Positions 1-8,905 of a stretch of 64,000 nucleotides of DNA are shown piece by piece. The stretch covers positions 1-64,000 of the forward strand of contig NKXN01000026.1 of NCBI GenBank assembly GCA_002261155.1. Reading direction: 5' to 3'. The DNA comes from Bacillaceae bacterium SAS-127 (GTDB taxonomy: Bacteria > Bacillota > Bacilli > Bacillales > Domibacillaceae). The stretch's first letter is position 1, and each line of letters opens with the position of its first letter. The notes beneath the pieces are model-generated. The model was not told the origin of the DNA. It saw nothing but the letters and a program-made list of their open reading frames with translations, and made no database searches. Made by a program: the position numbers and the translations under genes.

Positions 1-390
1 CATTCCGATTCACTGTCGTTCCTCGTGTTTCCTTTATCTCGATCGGATCATTCCAGTCCATACGTCGCTGAGCAGCGCCTTCCGCATTTCAGGATGTCTA
101 GCTCCGCCTCCTAGACACTCGAGTCAAATGCCAGCCTGACTGCATGGCTGAAGTACGCCATTTCGTCATTCTGTCCTTTGCTTGTCGTGTCTGGGCAGTC
201 GGCTCCGCTTTTCGTGATGTCTAGCTCCAGGCGCTAGTGACTAGTGAACTTCCACGATCCTCCTTGCGATAAGTCAACATCGATTCACTATCGTTCCTCG
301 TGTTTCCTTTATCTCGTGCGGGTCGTTCCAGTTCATACGTCACTGAGCAAGCGCCTTCCGCTTTTCGTTGTCTTTGGCGAATTTATGACA
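1..390 (+). repeat. Modular dispersed repeat, copy 1 (B-A-B), continuing off the left edge
   Basis: This gene-free stretch holds repeated modules also found near 33.3, 43.2 and 56.6 kb. Module B carries the core CTTGCGATAAGTCAACATCG and TGTTTCCTTTATCTC and ends in GCGCCTTCCGCTTTT; it appears in part at 1-95 and again at about 240-385. Between them lies a diverged module A, with TGTCTAGCTCC, CTCGAG and TTTGCTTGTCG. The only open frame here (244-438) is repeat sequence and resembles no protein. Downstream, 391-539, lies the probable hemE promoter region; a TGC-TATACT extended -10 is at 403-411. Confidence 0.8.
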
Positions 391-539
391 TTTGTGTGGT
401 CTTGCTATACTTTTATTCGTAAAACATCTATAGTGTAAATCGTACAAAAGACAGGGATTTTCATTTATTTCCGAGTAAGGATTTTATATAATGAGGGATA
501 GTGACTTTAAATGCGGGGAAAGGTGGAAAAATAAACGTG

Positions 540-1580
540 ATGAGAACGATTAATGATACTTTTTTAAAAGCTGCAAGAGGGGAACAGACAGATTATGTTC
601 CAGTATGGTATATGCGTCAGGCTGGACGTTCACAGCCAGAGTATCGCAAGTTGAAAGAAAAATATTCACTGTTTGAAATTACCCATCAGCCAGAATTATG
701 TGCGTATGTAACGAGATTGCCGGTTGAGCAGTATGATGTCGATGCGGCGATTCTTTATAAAGATATTATGTCACCGCTTCCAGCGATCGGTGTCGATGTG
801 GATATTAAGTCCGGAATTGGACCAGTGATTAGTAATCCGATTCGTTCATTAGCTGATGTGGAGAAGCTTGGAGAGATTGATCCAGCCAATGATGTTCCTT
901 ACGTATTAGAAACGATTCGTTTGCTGACACAAGAACAGCTGAACGTGCCTTTGATCGGTTTTGCTGGCGCCCCTTTTACATTAGCAAGCTATATGATCGA
1001 AGGTGGACCGTCAAAGAACTATAACAAAACAAAGGCATTTATGTACGCTGATCCAAAAGTGTGGTTTGCTTTAATGGACAAATTAACAGAGATGACGATT
1101 ACTTATGTGAAAGCGCAAATTAAAGCGGGTGCTCGTGCCGTGCAAATTTTTGATTCCTGGGTTGGGGCACTAAATGTACAAGATTATCGTACATTTATTA
1201 AACCAGTCATGGAGCGTATTTTTAATGAGTTGCGTCCTGAAGGAGTTCCATTAATTATGTTTGGTGTTGGTGCGAGTCACTTAGCAATGGAATGGCATGA
1301 CCTTCCATTAGACGTCGTTGGCTTAGACTGGCGTTTACCGATTCAAGAAGCACGAGCAATCGGCATAACGAAAACGGTTCAAGGGAATTTAGATCCAGCT
1401 ATTTTACTAGCTCCATGGGAAGTGATTGAAGAACGAGCAAAAGCAATCATTGACCAAGGGATCCAACAACCTGGCTACATCTTTAACTTAGGTCATGGGG
1501 TCTTCCCAGAAGTAAGCCCGGACACATTAAAACGTTTAACTACATTTATTCACGAATATAGTGCCGAAAAGCTGAAATAA
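540..1580 (+). CDS. hemE: Uroporphyrinogen decarboxylase
   Basis: Cytoplasmic enzyme that decarboxylates the four acetate side chains of uroporphyrinogen III to give coproporphyrinogen III. The protein (346 aa) is near identical in layout to Bacillus HemE: an N-terminal [15 protein letters not shown] substrate-binding motif, [13 protein letters not shown] in the middle and FNLGHGVFP near the C-terminus. I chose ATG at 540, preceded by AGGTGG at 521-526, because homologues begin just before the [11 protein letters not shown] motif; a GTG at 501 in the same frame would add 13 residues unlike the family. First gene of hemE-hemH-hemY; the upstream spacer is mostly repeat DNA. Confidence 0.96.
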   Translation: MRTINDTFLKAARGEQTDYVPVWYMRQAGRSQPEYRKLKEKYSLFEITHQPELCAYVTRLPVEQYDVDAAILYKDIMSPLPAIGVDVDIKSGIGPVISNPIRSLADVEKLGEIDPANDVPYVLETIRLLTQEQLNVPLIGFAGAPFTLASYMIEGGPSKNYNKTKAFMYADPKVWFALMDKLTEMTITYVKAQIKAGARAVQIFDSWVGALNVQDYRTFIKPVMERIFNELRPEGVPLIMFGVGASHLAMEWHDLPLDVVGLDWRLPIQEARAIGITKTVQGNLDPAILLAPWEVIEERAKAIIDQGIQQPGYIFNLGHGVFPEVSPDTLKRLTTFIHEYSAEKLK

Positions 1581-1655
1581 GAAGATTCTTTTTGGAAAAC
1601 TTAAAGAAGATATGTTGAAATAGAAAAGTATTTCCATTCCTATGAGGTGAAAGTA

Positions 1656-2600
1656 ATGACAAAAAGAAAAATGGGTTTATTAGTAATGGCTTATGGCACG
1701 CCATATAAAGAAGAAGATATTGAGCGCTATTATACTCACATCCGTCGCGGGCGCAAACCGTCTCCAGAAATGCTTGAGGATTTGCGTTCTCGTTATGAGG
1801 CAATCGGAGGGATTTCTCCGCTTGCTAAAATTACGCAAGAACAAGGGGAAGAGTTAGAGCAGTATTTAAATATTATTCAGGATCAGATCGAATTCAAAAT
1901 GTATCTTGGACTTAAACATATAGAGCCGTTTATTGAAGATGCTGTTGGACAAATGAAAGAGGACGGAATTGAAGAAGCGGTATCGATCGTATTAGCTCCA
2001 CATTTTTCTACGTTTAGTGTGAAATCTTATAATGGACGAGCAAAAGAAGAAGCGGAAAAGATCGGTGGGCCGGCTATTGTGTCTGTTGAAAGTTGGTACA
2101 AGGAGCCTAAGTTCATCGAGTACTGGGCAGAAAAAGTAAAGGAAACCGTGGCATCTATGACGGAAGAAGAACGTGAAAACTATACACTGATTGTTTCAGC
2201 ACATAGTCTTCCAGAAAAAATCATTCAAATGGGTGACCCGTATCCTAACCAATTGAAAGAAACAGCCGATTTAATTGCGGACAAAGCAGGCGTGAAAAAT
2301 TACGAAATCGGCTGGCAAAGTGCAGGAAATACGCCTGAACCATGGATCGGACCAGATGTGCAAGACTTAACTCGTGATTTATTTAATGAAAAAGGCTACC
2401 GAGCATTTGTTTACGCACCAGTCGGATTCGTCGCTGATCATCTAGAAGTTCTGTATGATAACGATTATGAATGTCAAGTAGTCACGAAAGAAATTGGGGC
2501 AAACTACTATCGCCCAGAAATGCCAAACGCTCAGCCGCTATTTATTGAAGCTATGGCGAGTACCATTATGAAGCATTTACAAGCGAACGCAAAATTATAA
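1656..2600 (+). CDS. hemH: Coproporphyrin ferrochelatase
   Basis: Inserts ferrous iron into coproporphyrin III in the Gram-positive (coproporphyrin-dependent) haem route. The 314-aa length fits the soluble Bacillus enzyme. [10 protein letters not shown] carries the metal-site histidine and [12 protein letters not shown] the conserved catalytic glutamate. AGGTGA at 1645-1650 sets the ATG at 1656; the frame also opens with a GTG at 1647, but that codon lies inside the ribosome-binding site. It lies 75 bp after hemE and 18 bp before hemY, so the three genes look co-transcribed. Confidence 0.96.
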   Translation: MTKRKMGLLVMAYGTPYKEEDIERYYTHIRRGRKPSPEMLEDLRSRYEAIGGISPLAKITQEQGEELEQYLNIIQDQIEFKMYLGLKHIEPFIEDAVGQMKEDGIEEAVSIVLAPHFSTFSVKSYNGRAKEEAEKIGGPAIVSVESWYKEPKFIEYWAEKVKETVASMTEEERENYTLIVSAHSLPEKIIQMGDPYPNQLKETADLIADKAGVKNYEIGWQSAGNTPEPWIGPDVQDLTRDLFNEKGYRAFVYAPVGFVADHLEVLYDNDYECQVVTKEIGANYYRPEMPNAQPLFIEAMASTIMKHLQANAKL

Positions 2601-2618
2601 AAAGAAGGCGATGTAACT

Positions 2619-4031
2619 GTGTTGGGAGAAAATAAGAAAGTAGTTGTAATCGGGGGAGGTATTACCGGTTTAACAACAGCTTATTACTTGCAAAAGCAAG
2701 CGAAAGAAAATCAGCTTGCGCTCGATATCACATTAATCGAGGCGACTCCTCGTCTTGGTGGGAAAATTCAAACCGTTCGAAAAGATGGCTTTGTGATTGA
2801 AAGAGGGCCTGACTCTTTTCTTGAAAGAAAAGCAAGTGCGGCTCGATTAGTGAAAGAAGTCGGACTTGGAGATCAGTTAGTCAACAACTCTACTGGCCAA
2901 TCTTATGTATTAGTGAACGGAAAACTTCATCCAATGCCAGGAGGCTCTGTGATGGGCATTCCAACACAGATCGCTCCTTTTATCACAACTGGTCTTTTTT
3001 CAATTCCTGGAAAAATGAGAGCGGCGGCTGATTTTGTTTTACCGAAATCCGATCCTCAAACAGACCAATCTCTAGGTCATTTTTTTAGAAGACGTCTCGG
3101 AGATGAAGTGGTAGAAAATTTAGTCGAACCTTTATTATCAGGGATTTATGCTGGTGATATTGATAAATTAAGTTTAATGTCGACGTTTCCGCAATTTTAT
3201 CAAGTGGAGCAAAAATATCGTAGCCTCGTATTAGGGATGAAGAAAACGACACCAGCTCCACAGAAACAAGCTGGGACAGCAAAGAAAAAAGGCATTTTCA
3301 TGACGGTGAAAAATGGATTAGAGTCGTTAGTGGAAGCGATCGAACATAAGCTGAATGAAGGCTCTGTTTTAAAAGGAACTAGAGTCGAGGCGATTGAACA
3401 CAAACAAGGTGGGGGATATGCACTGAGTTTAAATAGTGGAACGATCCTCCATGCGGATAGTGTTATCGTGACGACTCCTCATTTCACTTTACCAGCAATG
3501 ATGCCACAATATCGTTTTTTCGATGGGCTAAAGGATATGCCAGCTACATCTGTTGCGACAGTGGCGATGGCTTTTCCAGAAGAAGCAATTACAAAAGATA
3601 TTGATGGCACAGGATTTGTCGTGTCTCGAAATAGCGACTATACGATTACGGCTTGTACATGGACGCATAAAAAATGGCCGCATACAATACCAGATGGCAA
3701 AGTGTTGTTGCGCTGTTACGTTGGACGAGCGGGTGATGAAGCTGTCGTCGATTTATCAGATGCTGAAATTGAACAAATTGTGCTTGAAGATTTGAACAAG
3801 ACGATGGCAATTACAACGACACCAGATTTCACAATTGTTAGTCGTTGGAAAAAAGCGATGCCACAATATACAGTTGGGCATAAACAGCGCATGACGGATA
3901 TGTATGAGCAGATAGAAAAAGAGTTACCTGGTCTATTTATTGCTGGAAGCTCCTTCGAAGGGTTAGGGCTACCGGACTGCATTGACCAAGGAGAAGCAGC
4001 GGTTCAAAACGTGCTGCAATTTATAAAGTAG
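2619..4031 (+). CDS. hemY: Coproporphyrinogen III oxidase (HemY/CgoX type)
   Basis: FAD-dependent oxidase that converts coproporphyrinogen III to coproporphyrin III, the substrate of HemH; older annotation calls it protoporphyrinogen oxidase. The N-terminal VVVIGGGITGLTTAYYL is a Rossmann FAD-binding motif (residues about 8-24), followed by ERGPDSFL and a C-terminal GSSFEGLGLPDCIDQG motif typical of the family. Length 470 aa matches B. subtilis HemY. The start is GTG, preceded by an AAGGCG element. Last gene of the haem operon; a hairpin terminator follows within 7 bp. Confidence 0.95.
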   Translation: MLGENKKVVVIGGGITGLTTAYYLQKQAKENQLALDITLIEATPRLGGKIQTVRKDGFVIERGPDSFLERKASAARLVKEVGLGDQLVNNSTGQSYVLVNGKLHPMPGGSVMGIPTQIAPFITTGLFSIPGKMRAAADFVLPKSDPQTDQSLGHFFRRRLGDEVVENLVEPLLSGIYAGDIDKLSLMSTFPQFYQVEQKYRSLVLGMKKTTPAPQKQAGTAKKKGIFMTVKNGLESLVEAIEHKLNEGSVLKGTRVEAIEHKQGGGYALSLNSGTILHADSVIVTTPHFTLPAMMPQYRFFDGLKDMPATSVATVAMAFPEEAITKDIDGTGFVVSRNSDYTITACTWTHKKWPHTIPDGKVLLRCYVGRAGDEAVVDLSDAEIEQIVLEDLNKTMAITTTPDFTIVSRWKKAMPQYTVGHKQRMTDMYEQIEKELPGLFIAGSSFEGLGLPDCIDQGEAAVQNVLQFIK

Positions 4032-4037
4032 AAAAAA

Positions 4038-4070
4038 GAAGGTATCAATTTTGGTGATGCCTTCTTTTTT
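4038..4070 (+). terminator. Intrinsic terminator after hemY
   Basis: Stem GAAGGTATCA / TGATGCCTTC with a 7-nt loop, followed by a run of T. It closes the hemEHY operon. Confidence 0.85.
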
Positions 4071-4149
4071 ATTGCCTATTAGTAGCAGGGCCACTATAAA
4101 AAATGTTGCAATTGCTGTGTAGATATAGTAAATTAAGTTACATGATAAA

Positions 4150-4172
4150 TGACCAATTCATTCATTTGGTCA
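4150..4172. promoter_or_regulatory. Palindrome upstream of the TetR gene, likely its operator
   Basis: TGACCAA, 9 bp, TTGGTCA: a perfect 7-bp inverted repeat ending 16 bp before the start of the TetR-family gene. Position and symmetry fit an autoregulatory TetR operator. That the regulator binds it is inference. Confidence 0.6.
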
Positions 4173-4188
4173 GAAAAGGGGCGATGAT

Positions 4189-4761
4189 ATGTCTGTTGAC
4201 CGAAAGCAGCAAATTATTGAAGCGGCTACGAAATCTTTTTCGCTGTTTGGTTATAAGGCAACAACAATGGATCAAGTAGCAAAGCTAGCGAATGTGGGCA
4301 AAGGGACGATTTATACTTTTTTTAAAAATAAAGAAGAGCTTTTTGATGAAATTGTGCAGTCACTTATTTCTGAAATGCGCTATCAAGCAGAGGCGGCATC
4401 GGATCCAAACAGTTCTTTTCATGAAAATGTTCATCGAGCGCTCTTTCAAATTTTGCAATTTAGAAAAGAGCATCAATTAACGATTAAATTGTTCCAGGAA
4501 GGCAAAGAGATGGGGACACCAGCTGTGCTAGATGTAATGAAGAAAATGGAAGATGCTGTTCTTTCTTTCATTAAAGAAAAAGTTGCTTGTGCTATTCAAG
4601 CTGGAGAAATCAAGCCTTGCAACCCAGAGATTACGGCGTTTATTATGTTTAAACTCTATATTTCCTTAATCGTTGATTGGGAACAGCATAAGGAACCTTT
4701 GAGCGAAACGGATATATTAAGCTTATTTGAGCTTCATTTATTTGAAGGATTATCCTTGTGA
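4189..4761 (+). CDS. yhgD: TetR/AcrR-family transcriptional regulator (YhgD-like)
   Basis: One-component repressor, 190 aa. The N-terminal helix-turn-helix spans about residues 8-50 (IIEAATKSFSLFGY, TTMDQVAKLANVGKGTIYTFF, KNKEELF), as in the TetR family; the rest is the helical ligand-binding and dimer domain. It lies 79 bp upstream of yhgE in the same direction, the order seen in B. subtilis, so it probably controls itself and yhgE through the palindrome just upstream. The ligand cannot be told from the sequence. Confidence 0.88.
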   Translation: MSVDRKQQIIEAATKSFSLFGYKATTMDQVAKLANVGKGTIYTFFKNKEELFDEIVQSLISEMRYQAEAASDPNSSFHENVHRALFQILQFRKEHQLTIKLFQEGKEMGTPAVLDVMKKMEDAVLSFIKEKVACAIQAGEIKPCNPEITAFIMFKLYISLIVDWEQHKEPLSETDILSLFELHLFEGLSL

Positions 4762-4801
4762 GGAAAGTCCTTTTCTTTTCACTAAAAATGACCATATGAA
4801 C

Positions 4802-4825
4802 AAAACAGTCATTAGTTACTGTTTT
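4802..4825. promoter_or_regulatory. Perfect 8-bp inverted repeat before yhgE
   Basis: AAAACAGT, 8 nt, ACTGTTTT, lying 5 bp before the GGAGGAG ribosome-binding site of yhgE. It could be an attenuator or weak terminator (the right arm runs into TTTTT) or a second regulator site. It does not match the TGACCAA palindrome upstream of yhgD. Confidence 0.45.
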
Positions 4826-4840
4826 TACTAGGAGGAGAAG

Positions 4841-7141
4841 ATGAAACAATCATTATTTATGGCTGAAATGAAAGCCATTGTCACCAACCGTAAATTGTTA
4901 ATTCCGATTGCAGCGGTGCTTTTTATTCCACTTTTGTATGCAGGAATGTTTTTATGGGCGTTTTGGAATCCATACGAAAACTTAAATGAGTTACCTGTAG
5001 CGGTTGTTAATAAAGATAAAGGCGCTGATTTTGAAGGCGAGAAGTTAGAGCTAGGTAAGGAATTAGAAAAAGAAATAAAGAAAAGTGATGATTTTGATTT
5101 TCATATTATGAGTGAGGACGAAGCACAAAAGGGTCTTAAAAACTTAAAGTATTATATGTTAATTGAAATTCCAGCTGACTTTTCGAAAAATGCAACGACT
5201 TTACTAGATGATCAGCCGGAGAAGCTAGAATTAAAATATATCCCTAATGAAGGGCACAATTTCTTATCTTCGCAAATGGGGGAAGCAGCGATGAAAGAAA
5301 TTCGAGCTTCACTTCAAGAAAATGTCACTAAAACGTATTCAGAAACGATCTTTGATAAAATTAAGGAAATGGGTGATGGGTTAGCAAAAGCGAGCGATGG
5401 CGCAGGTGAGCTAGATGAAGGGGCGATTGACCTTTCAGAAGGAGCCAAAAAAATTAAAGAAAACTTAGCTACGCTTGCTGAAAAGTCTGTTCAATTCTCG
5501 CAAGGGGTATCTAAAGCAGGAAATGGAACGAAAGAGCTCGCATCGGGTGCTTCTCAATTGCACTCTGGTTTGGCTCAGTTAGAAGATGGAGGAAATAAAC
5601 TTGTAGCTGGAGGAAAAGAGTTGCAAAGCGGTACAGGAGAGCTTGCGGCCGGAATTTCTAAAGTGCAAGGTGGCCTCCATACTGTGGATGAGAAGATGGG
5701 GGAGTTAACAGCTGGAACAGAGCAAGCAAAAGCAGGTGTGCAACAATTTCAAGAGAAGCTCCCGGCTCTTACACAAGGTACGCAAAATTTAGCTGCTGGT
5801 GCGGACGAATTAAATAATGGTTTAAATCAGTTTGAACAGCAATTAATTGCTCAACTAAATAGTGGCATGAATCAACAGATGGAACAATTAATGCCGGCGT
5901 TACAGCAAAGTATGACACCGGAACAAATTGCTGGATTGAAGCAACAAATGGCTCAGCAGCAACAGCAAATGGAACAGCAAGTGAAAGGTGCTGTCGGTCA
6001 GCTGAGATCGGGTACCGAACAACTAGCTGCTGGTTCTAGAGAATTAAATGGAGCGATCAGCGGACAACTAGCTCCTAATATTAATAAATTAAATAGCGGG
6101 CTGGGAGAATTACAGCAAGGACAGCAACAATTAAAAGCCGGTGTTCATGAGTTAGCATCGGGAGCGGATCAATTGAACACGGGTGTTGACAAACTACAGG
6201 CTGGACAAAAGGAATTGTTAGGTGGTGTCGGACTATTATCTAGCAAGCTGGGTGAAGCAGAGGCTGGCGCAGCAGAGTTAGCAGGAGGTGCGACCACATT
6301 AAGCAATGGTTTTGGTCAACTAAATGAAGGATCTGCTCAAATGTCTGAGGGGACGAATAAATTAGCAGAAGGTTCTAAAGAGCTAGCTGATGGAACAACA
6401 AAGCTAGAAGAAGGAACAAATGAGCTTCATACGAAACTAGAAGATGCGGCAAATCAAGCAAACGAAGTAAATGCAACTGATAAAACATATGATATGGTCG
6501 CTAATCCAGTAAATGTGGAGAAAGATGGAATTAATAAAGTGCCAAACTATGGTACTGGTTTTGTTCCATACTTCTTATCATTAGGATTATTCATAGGGGC
6601 TATCATATTAACCATCGTTTTCCCATTAAGAGAGCCGGCTGTTCGACCTAAAAGTGGGTTTAGTTGGTTTGTAGGTAAATTCGGTGTGCTATGTGTGTCA
6701 GGTGTCATACAATCACTCTTAGCGATAGCGATTTTACTATTTGGTTTAAAATTAGAAGTTCAAAATGTACCGTTGTTTATAGTGATCACGATTATTACGA
6801 GCTTAACGTTTATTGCGCTCGTACAAATGCTTGTGACGATTATGGGAGATCCAGGACGATACCTTGCGATGTTAACTTTAATTTTCCAATTAGCAACAAG
6901 TGCAGGGACATTCCCATTAGAGTTAATTCCAAAAGCATTACAACCGATTCATTTTGTCCTTCCGATGTCTTATTCCGTTTCTGCGTTTAAAGCGGTAATT
7001 TCAATCAGGGACTATACATTCATGTGGCAGAACGCCGCCATTTTAGGAATGTTTGCTGTTGTTTGTCTATTGGTGACAATTATCTTCTTTAGAGGAATGT
7101 ACAAACGTCAATATGGTCATCAAGCAGTAACAAGTGAATAG
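4841..7141 (+). CDS. yhgE: YhgE/Pip-family membrane protein
   Basis: Large membrane protein of 766 aa, related to the lactococcal phage infection protein Pip and to ABC-2-type permeases. One membrane segment lies at about residues 19-40 and five or six more in the last 200 residues. Between them, about residues 175-540, is an extracytoplasmic region made of dozens of short repeats of the type LxxGxxxLxxG, predicted to form long coiled helices. GGAGGAG sets the ATG. The physiological role in Bacillus is not settled; Pip acts as a phage receptor in Lactococcus, and related proteins belong to type VII secretion machineries. Paired with the TetR gene upstream. Confidence 0.88.
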   Translation: MKQSLFMAEMKAIVTNRKLLIPIAAVLFIPLLYAGMFLWAFWNPYENLNELPVAVVNKDKGADFEGEKLELGKELEKEIKKSDDFDFHIMSEDEAQKGLKNLKYYMLIEIPADFSKNATTLLDDQPEKLELKYIPNEGHNFLSSQMGEAAMKEIRASLQENVTKTYSETIFDKIKEMGDGLAKASDGAGELDEGAIDLSEGAKKIKENLATLAEKSVQFSQGVSKAGNGTKELASGASQLHSGLAQLEDGGNKLVAGGKELQSGTGELAAGISKVQGGLHTVDEKMGELTAGTEQAKAGVQQFQEKLPALTQGTQNLAAGADELNNGLNQFEQQLIAQLNSGMNQQMEQLMPALQQSMTPEQIAGLKQQMAQQQQQMEQQVKGAVGQLRSGTEQLAAGSRELNGAISGQLAPNINKLNSGLGELQQGQQQLKAGVHELASGADQLNTGVDKLQAGQKELLGGVGLLSSKLGEAEAGAAELAGGATTLSNGFGQLNEGSAQMSEGTNKLAEGSKELADGTTKLEEGTNELHTKLEDAANQANEVNATDKTYDMVANPVNVEKDGINKVPNYGTGFVPYFLSLGLFIGAIILTIVFPLREPAVRPKSGFSWFVGKFGVLCVSGVIQSLLAIAILLFGLKLEVQNVPLFIVITIITSLTFIALVQMLVTIMGDPGRYLAMLTLIFQLATSAGTFPLELIPKALQPIHFVLPMSYSVSAFKAVISIRDYTFMWQNAAILGMFAVVCLLVTIIFFRGMYKRQYGHQAVTSE

Positions 7142-7153
7142 TAAAAAAGATCT

Positions 7154-7190
7154 ATGCTGAAAAGCGGTTTCGCTTTTCGGCATTTTTTTT
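7154..7190 (+). terminator. Intrinsic terminator after yhgE
   Basis: Stem ATGCTGAAAAGCG / CGCTTTTCGGCAT with a GTTT loop and a long T run. It separates yhgE from the sensor/lipoprotein cassette. Confidence 0.88.
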
Positions 7191-7262
7191 GTTTTTTTTC
7201 AAATATATTTCACATTTTTTTCTTATAATAGAAGGTAAAAAGAAAGCTGGAGGAGGAATATT

Positions 7263-8228
7263 GTGAAAATTCGCTTGTTTTTGTTCATTGCGGTTTGGAT
7301 ATGGCTCATAGCCGGCTGCAGTCATCCTTCTTATCCGGCCATTAAAGAGGAAAAATATTTATTGACGTTGAATTTAAGAGATTCCTCTTTAACGTTTATT
7401 AATCAAAAAGGAGAACATCTGGCTGATTGGGCTTTTGATGACATGTATACAGGAGGAGTCTTATTTCCAGATGGCGACCGCTTACTGCTCTATGGTACGC
7501 AACTAGACCGTGCAGCCCTTTTCTCATTATCTGAAGGCAAAATGCTGGATGAATGGAAGGTTCATGAAGGGACAACAGGTGCTCTTTATTTAAAGGATAG
7601 TAAGGAAGTGGTGCTTGCTAATAAAGGAGATCGCTCACTCCACTTTTATAATGAAAAAGGAAAAGAAACAGATATTGTGAAAACAGGGAAGTATCCAATG
7701 TCACTTGCTGAACATCAAGGGATGCTTTATGTCATTAATTATCAAGATACTATTCTTTCAGAAATAGATCTTAAGAAGAAGAAGGTCGTTAGAGAGTTTA
7801 CGATTCCTTCTTCTTCAACAGGGCTAATGATTGAACCGAATCAAAGGGAATTGTGGATTGGTGGACATGGTCATGGGAAGGAGCCACAATCTCAAGTCCA
7901 GGTGTATTCGTTAGACACGGGACAAAAAATCGAGCAAATCAATACGCCAATGATGCCTGTTAATTTTGCTTCTGATGGAAAGTATCATTATGTTGTTAGT
8001 CATGGATCGAATATGATTTATATGTTAAACGATAAGAAAGAAATAGAAGCAGAACTTGAAGTAGGGGCGAATCCGTTTACGATCGAGCCGTTTGCCAATG
8101 AGATCATCGTAGCCGGATATGATAGTGATGAGCTTTATTTTCTTGAAAAAGGTAGCTTAAAGCTTGTCAAAAAAGTGAAAACAGGAAAAGGCCCATTTGT
8201 GATTTTTGTAAAGGAGGAGAACAAATGA
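7263..8228 (+). CDS. Putative lipoprotein with YncE-like beta-propeller
   Basis: A 321-aa protein with a lipoprotein signal peptide: a hydrophobic stretch at residues 4-17 and lipobox LIAGC with the lipidated cysteine at 19. The rest is a string of beta repeats of the YncE/YVTN type (for example IVKTGKYPMSLAEHQGMLYV and LEVGANPFTIEPFANEIIV), so it probably sits outside the membrane as a propeller. The start is GTG after GGAGGAGG. Its last bases overlap the start of the response regulator gene by 4 bp, so it is translationally coupled to a two-component system and may be an accessory sensor (inference). Ligand unknown. Confidence 0.8.
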   Translation: MKIRLFLFIAVWIWLIAGCSHPSYPAIKEEKYLLTLNLRDSSLTFINQKGEHLADWAFDDMYTGGVLFPDGDRLLLYGTQLDRAALFSLSEGKMLDEWKVHEGTTGALYLKDSKEVVLANKGDRSLHFYNEKGKETDIVKTGKYPMSLAEHQGMLYVINYQDTILSEIDLKKKKVVREFTIPSSSTGLMIEPNQRELWIGGHGHGKEPQSQVQVYSLDTGQKIEQINTPMMPVNFASDGKYHYVVSHGSNMIYMLNDKKEIEAELEVGANPFTIEPFANEIIVAGYDSDELYFLEKGSLKLVKKVKTGKGPFVIFVKEENK

Positions 8229-8905
8229 CTCATATTTTAATTGTTGATGATGAAGAAGATATGCGCCATCTCATCGCTATGTATTTGGAGAATGCTGGAT
8301 TTACGGTGAGCCATGCAGAAGATAGTATAGGGGCAAGTAAACAATTGGAAAAAGGAAACATGGATCTTGTACTATTAGATATTATGCTCCCAGGAAAAAA
8401 CGGCTTTGACATTTGTGCAGATATTCGTAAAATGAGTGAAATTCCTGTTATATTTTTAACAGCAAAAGGGGAAGAATGGGATAAGGTGAAAGGTTTGCAA
8501 ATTGGCGGTGATGATTATATTGTTAAGCCATTTTCACCAGGTGAATTAACAGCGAGAATTCGGGCGGTGTTGCGGCGTTCTCATAAGGAAGATGAACAAG
8601 CAACTACGATTGAAAAAGCAGGTATTTTAGTAGATTTAAGCTCTCATGCAGTGAAAGTGAAGAAAAAGTCTGTTCCGTTGACGTTAAAGGAATTTGAACT
8701 ATTGCTATTGCTAATTAAAAATGTCGGTCGTGTCTTTTCTCGTGAACAGCTGTTAACGACGATTTGGGGCGATGATTACAGCGGCGGGACGAGAACGGTA
8801 GATACTCATATTAAAACGTTGCGAATGAAGCTTGGCAAGGAGGCTGGATCAGCTGTGGCAACTGTGTGGGGAATCGGTTATAAATTTGAGGAACCGACTG
8901 CATGA
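8225..8905 (+). CDS. OmpR/PhoB-family response regulator
   Basis: DNA-binding response regulator, 226 aa. The receiver domain spans about residues 1-120, with acidic pocket D8-D9, phospho-acceptor D52 in VLLDIMLPG and the late lysine in DDYIVKPFSP. A winged helix follows at about 130-225 (LTLKEFELLLLL, RTVDTHIKTLRMKLG, VWGIGYKF). The ATGA overlaps with both the lipoprotein gene before it and the kinase gene after it show one operon. Targets unknown; self-regulation of the cassette is likely but not shown. Confidence 0.93.
   Translation: MTHILIVDDEEDMRHLIAMYLENAGFTVSHAEDSIGASKQLEKGNMDLVLLDIMLPGKNGFDICADIRKMSEIPVIFLTAKGEEWDKVKGLQIGGDDYIVKPFSPGELTARIRAVLRRSHKEDEQATTIEKAGILVDLSSHAVKVKKKSVPLTLKEFELLLLLIKNVGRVFSREQLLTTIWGDDYSGGTRTVDTHIKTLRMKLGKEAGSAVATVWGIGYKFEEPTA

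Noticed and set aside
244-438. 64-codon open frame near the left edge
   Set aside because: It lies inside the dispersed repeat, has no ribosome-binding site, and the same sequence recurs in other copies without keeping the frame.
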